Assembly (NCBI GenBank): GCA_046482845.1
Contig: JAWOEJ010000336.1
Location: forward strand, 1 to 6,421
Direction: 5' to 3'
Length of the DNA stretch: 6,421 bases
DNA from: DATFJZ01 sp046482845
Lineage (GTDB): Bacteria > Desulfobacterota > Desulfobacteria > Desulfobacterales > Desulfobacteraceae
Notes under the pieces: generated by a model
The model's input: the letters and a program-made list of their open reading frames with translations, nothing else
What the model was told of the DNA's origin: nothing
The model's database searches: none
Shown here: positions 6,286 to 6,421 of the stretch, piece after piece
Layout: the number at the start of each line of letters is the position of its first letter
Numbering within the stretch: the first letter of the stretch is position 1
Translations under genes and position numbers: made by a program

Positions 6286-6369
6286 CCGATTATATAAATA
6301 ATTAGTGTTTGAACGAAAACGCACCCATCTGCTGCGTTGCTGCAAAAGTTTGCCAAATTATATAATCGG
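6286..6369. repeat. 12-bp perfect inverted repeat CCGATTATATAA / TTATATAATCGG
   Basis: CCGATTATATAA at 6286-6297 is the exact reverse complement of TTATATAATCGG at 6358-6369, with a 60-base spacer. The arms contain TATATAA/TATAAT and could in principle be -10 boxes on either strand. Each could also be a regulator half-site or one end of an insertion. They lie upstream of the dehydrogenase, beyond array 3. Confidence 0.7.
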
Positions 6370-6421
6370 GCCTCATGTACCTGAGTACACTCCGGTTTCA
6401 AACTTTTTTGCGCCTTGCAGC
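6307..6421. repeat. Palindromic intergenic repeat element, truncated by window edge
   Basis: The centre is TGTAC-CTGA-GTACA (6376-6389). Outside it, the arm GCTGCAAAAGTTTG (6339-6352) is opposed by CAAACTTTTTTGC (6399-6411) and a final GCAGC at 6417-6421, and GTTTGAA (6307-6313) is opposed by TTCAAAC (6397-6403). The left end carries a GAACGAAAACGCACCCATC stretch that resembles the ends of interspersed palindromes I recall from Desulfobacterales genomes; that recollection is not verified here. No open reading frame of note is inside, so it is a non-autonomous, REP- or MITE-like element. The right end lies outside the window. Confidence 0.55.

Noticed and set aside
4309..6297. Plus-strand open frames, up to 208 codons, opposite the dehydrogenase
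   Set aside because: Shadows of the minus-strand gene, with no ribosome binding sites or recognisable motifs.
6341..6356. Sigma-54-like promoter on the minus strand (TTGGCA...TTTTGCA) upstream of the dehydrogenase
   Set aside because: Only nine bases separate the GG and GC dinucleotides instead of the required ten, and the sequence is explained as an arm of the palindromic element.
6207..6401. 64-aa minus-strand open frame upstream of the dehydrogenase
   Set aside because: It spans repeat array 3 and the palindromic element; the peptide is a translation of repeats with no coding signs.

Overview
The window looks like a chromosomal piece of a strictly anaerobic, probably sulfate-reducing Desulfobacterota bacterium (Desulfobacter / Desulfobacula / Desulfotignum-like). 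This is inferred from the gene types (methylmalonyl-CoA epimerase, a REC-first hybrid kinase with a TGQPGQAPE motif, a sensor-less sigma-54 activator), the moderate G+C content, and the heptameric and palindromic intergenic repeats. No rRNA, tRNA, phage or transposase gene was seen, and no CRISPR array.

Layout: (1) At the left edge is the N-terminus of a minus-strand methylmalonyl-CoA epimerase. (2) Its upstream region is filled by a 20-unit heptanucleotide array ending in TGTTGTGTCC, followed by about 200 bases of A+T-rich DNA with no recognisable gene. (3) On the plus strand come a 98-aa exported protein of unknown function and, 73 bases on, a cytosolic hybrid histidine kinase (REC-coiled coil-HisKA-HATPase-REC). 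(4) A second, different heptamer cluster starts inside the kinase stop codon and fills the gap to the convergent gene. (5) On the minus strand, read right to left, lie an amino-acid dehydrogenase of the Glu/Leu/Phe/Val family fused to two C-terminal CBS domains, then a long hairpin that abuts its stop codon, then a sigma-54-dependent transcriptional activator. (6) Upstream of the dehydrogenase is a third heptamer array, bounded by the same 10-mer as the first, followed by a palindromic intergenic element that runs off the right edge.

How the genes may work together: the dehydrogenase would link amino-acid catabolism to 2-oxo acids, and its CBS pair could couple that to adenylate energy state. 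The sigma-54 activator just downstream on the same strand is a natural candidate partner in nitrogen or amino-acid control. The hybrid kinase has no dedicated sensor domain, Hpt domain or partner regulator in the window, so its relay partners must lie elsewhere. These links are inference from position and family.

The most unusual points are the CBS-fused dehydrogenase and the repeat system: three heptamer arrays, two of which have matching ends and sit directly upstream of metabolic genes in the same orientation.
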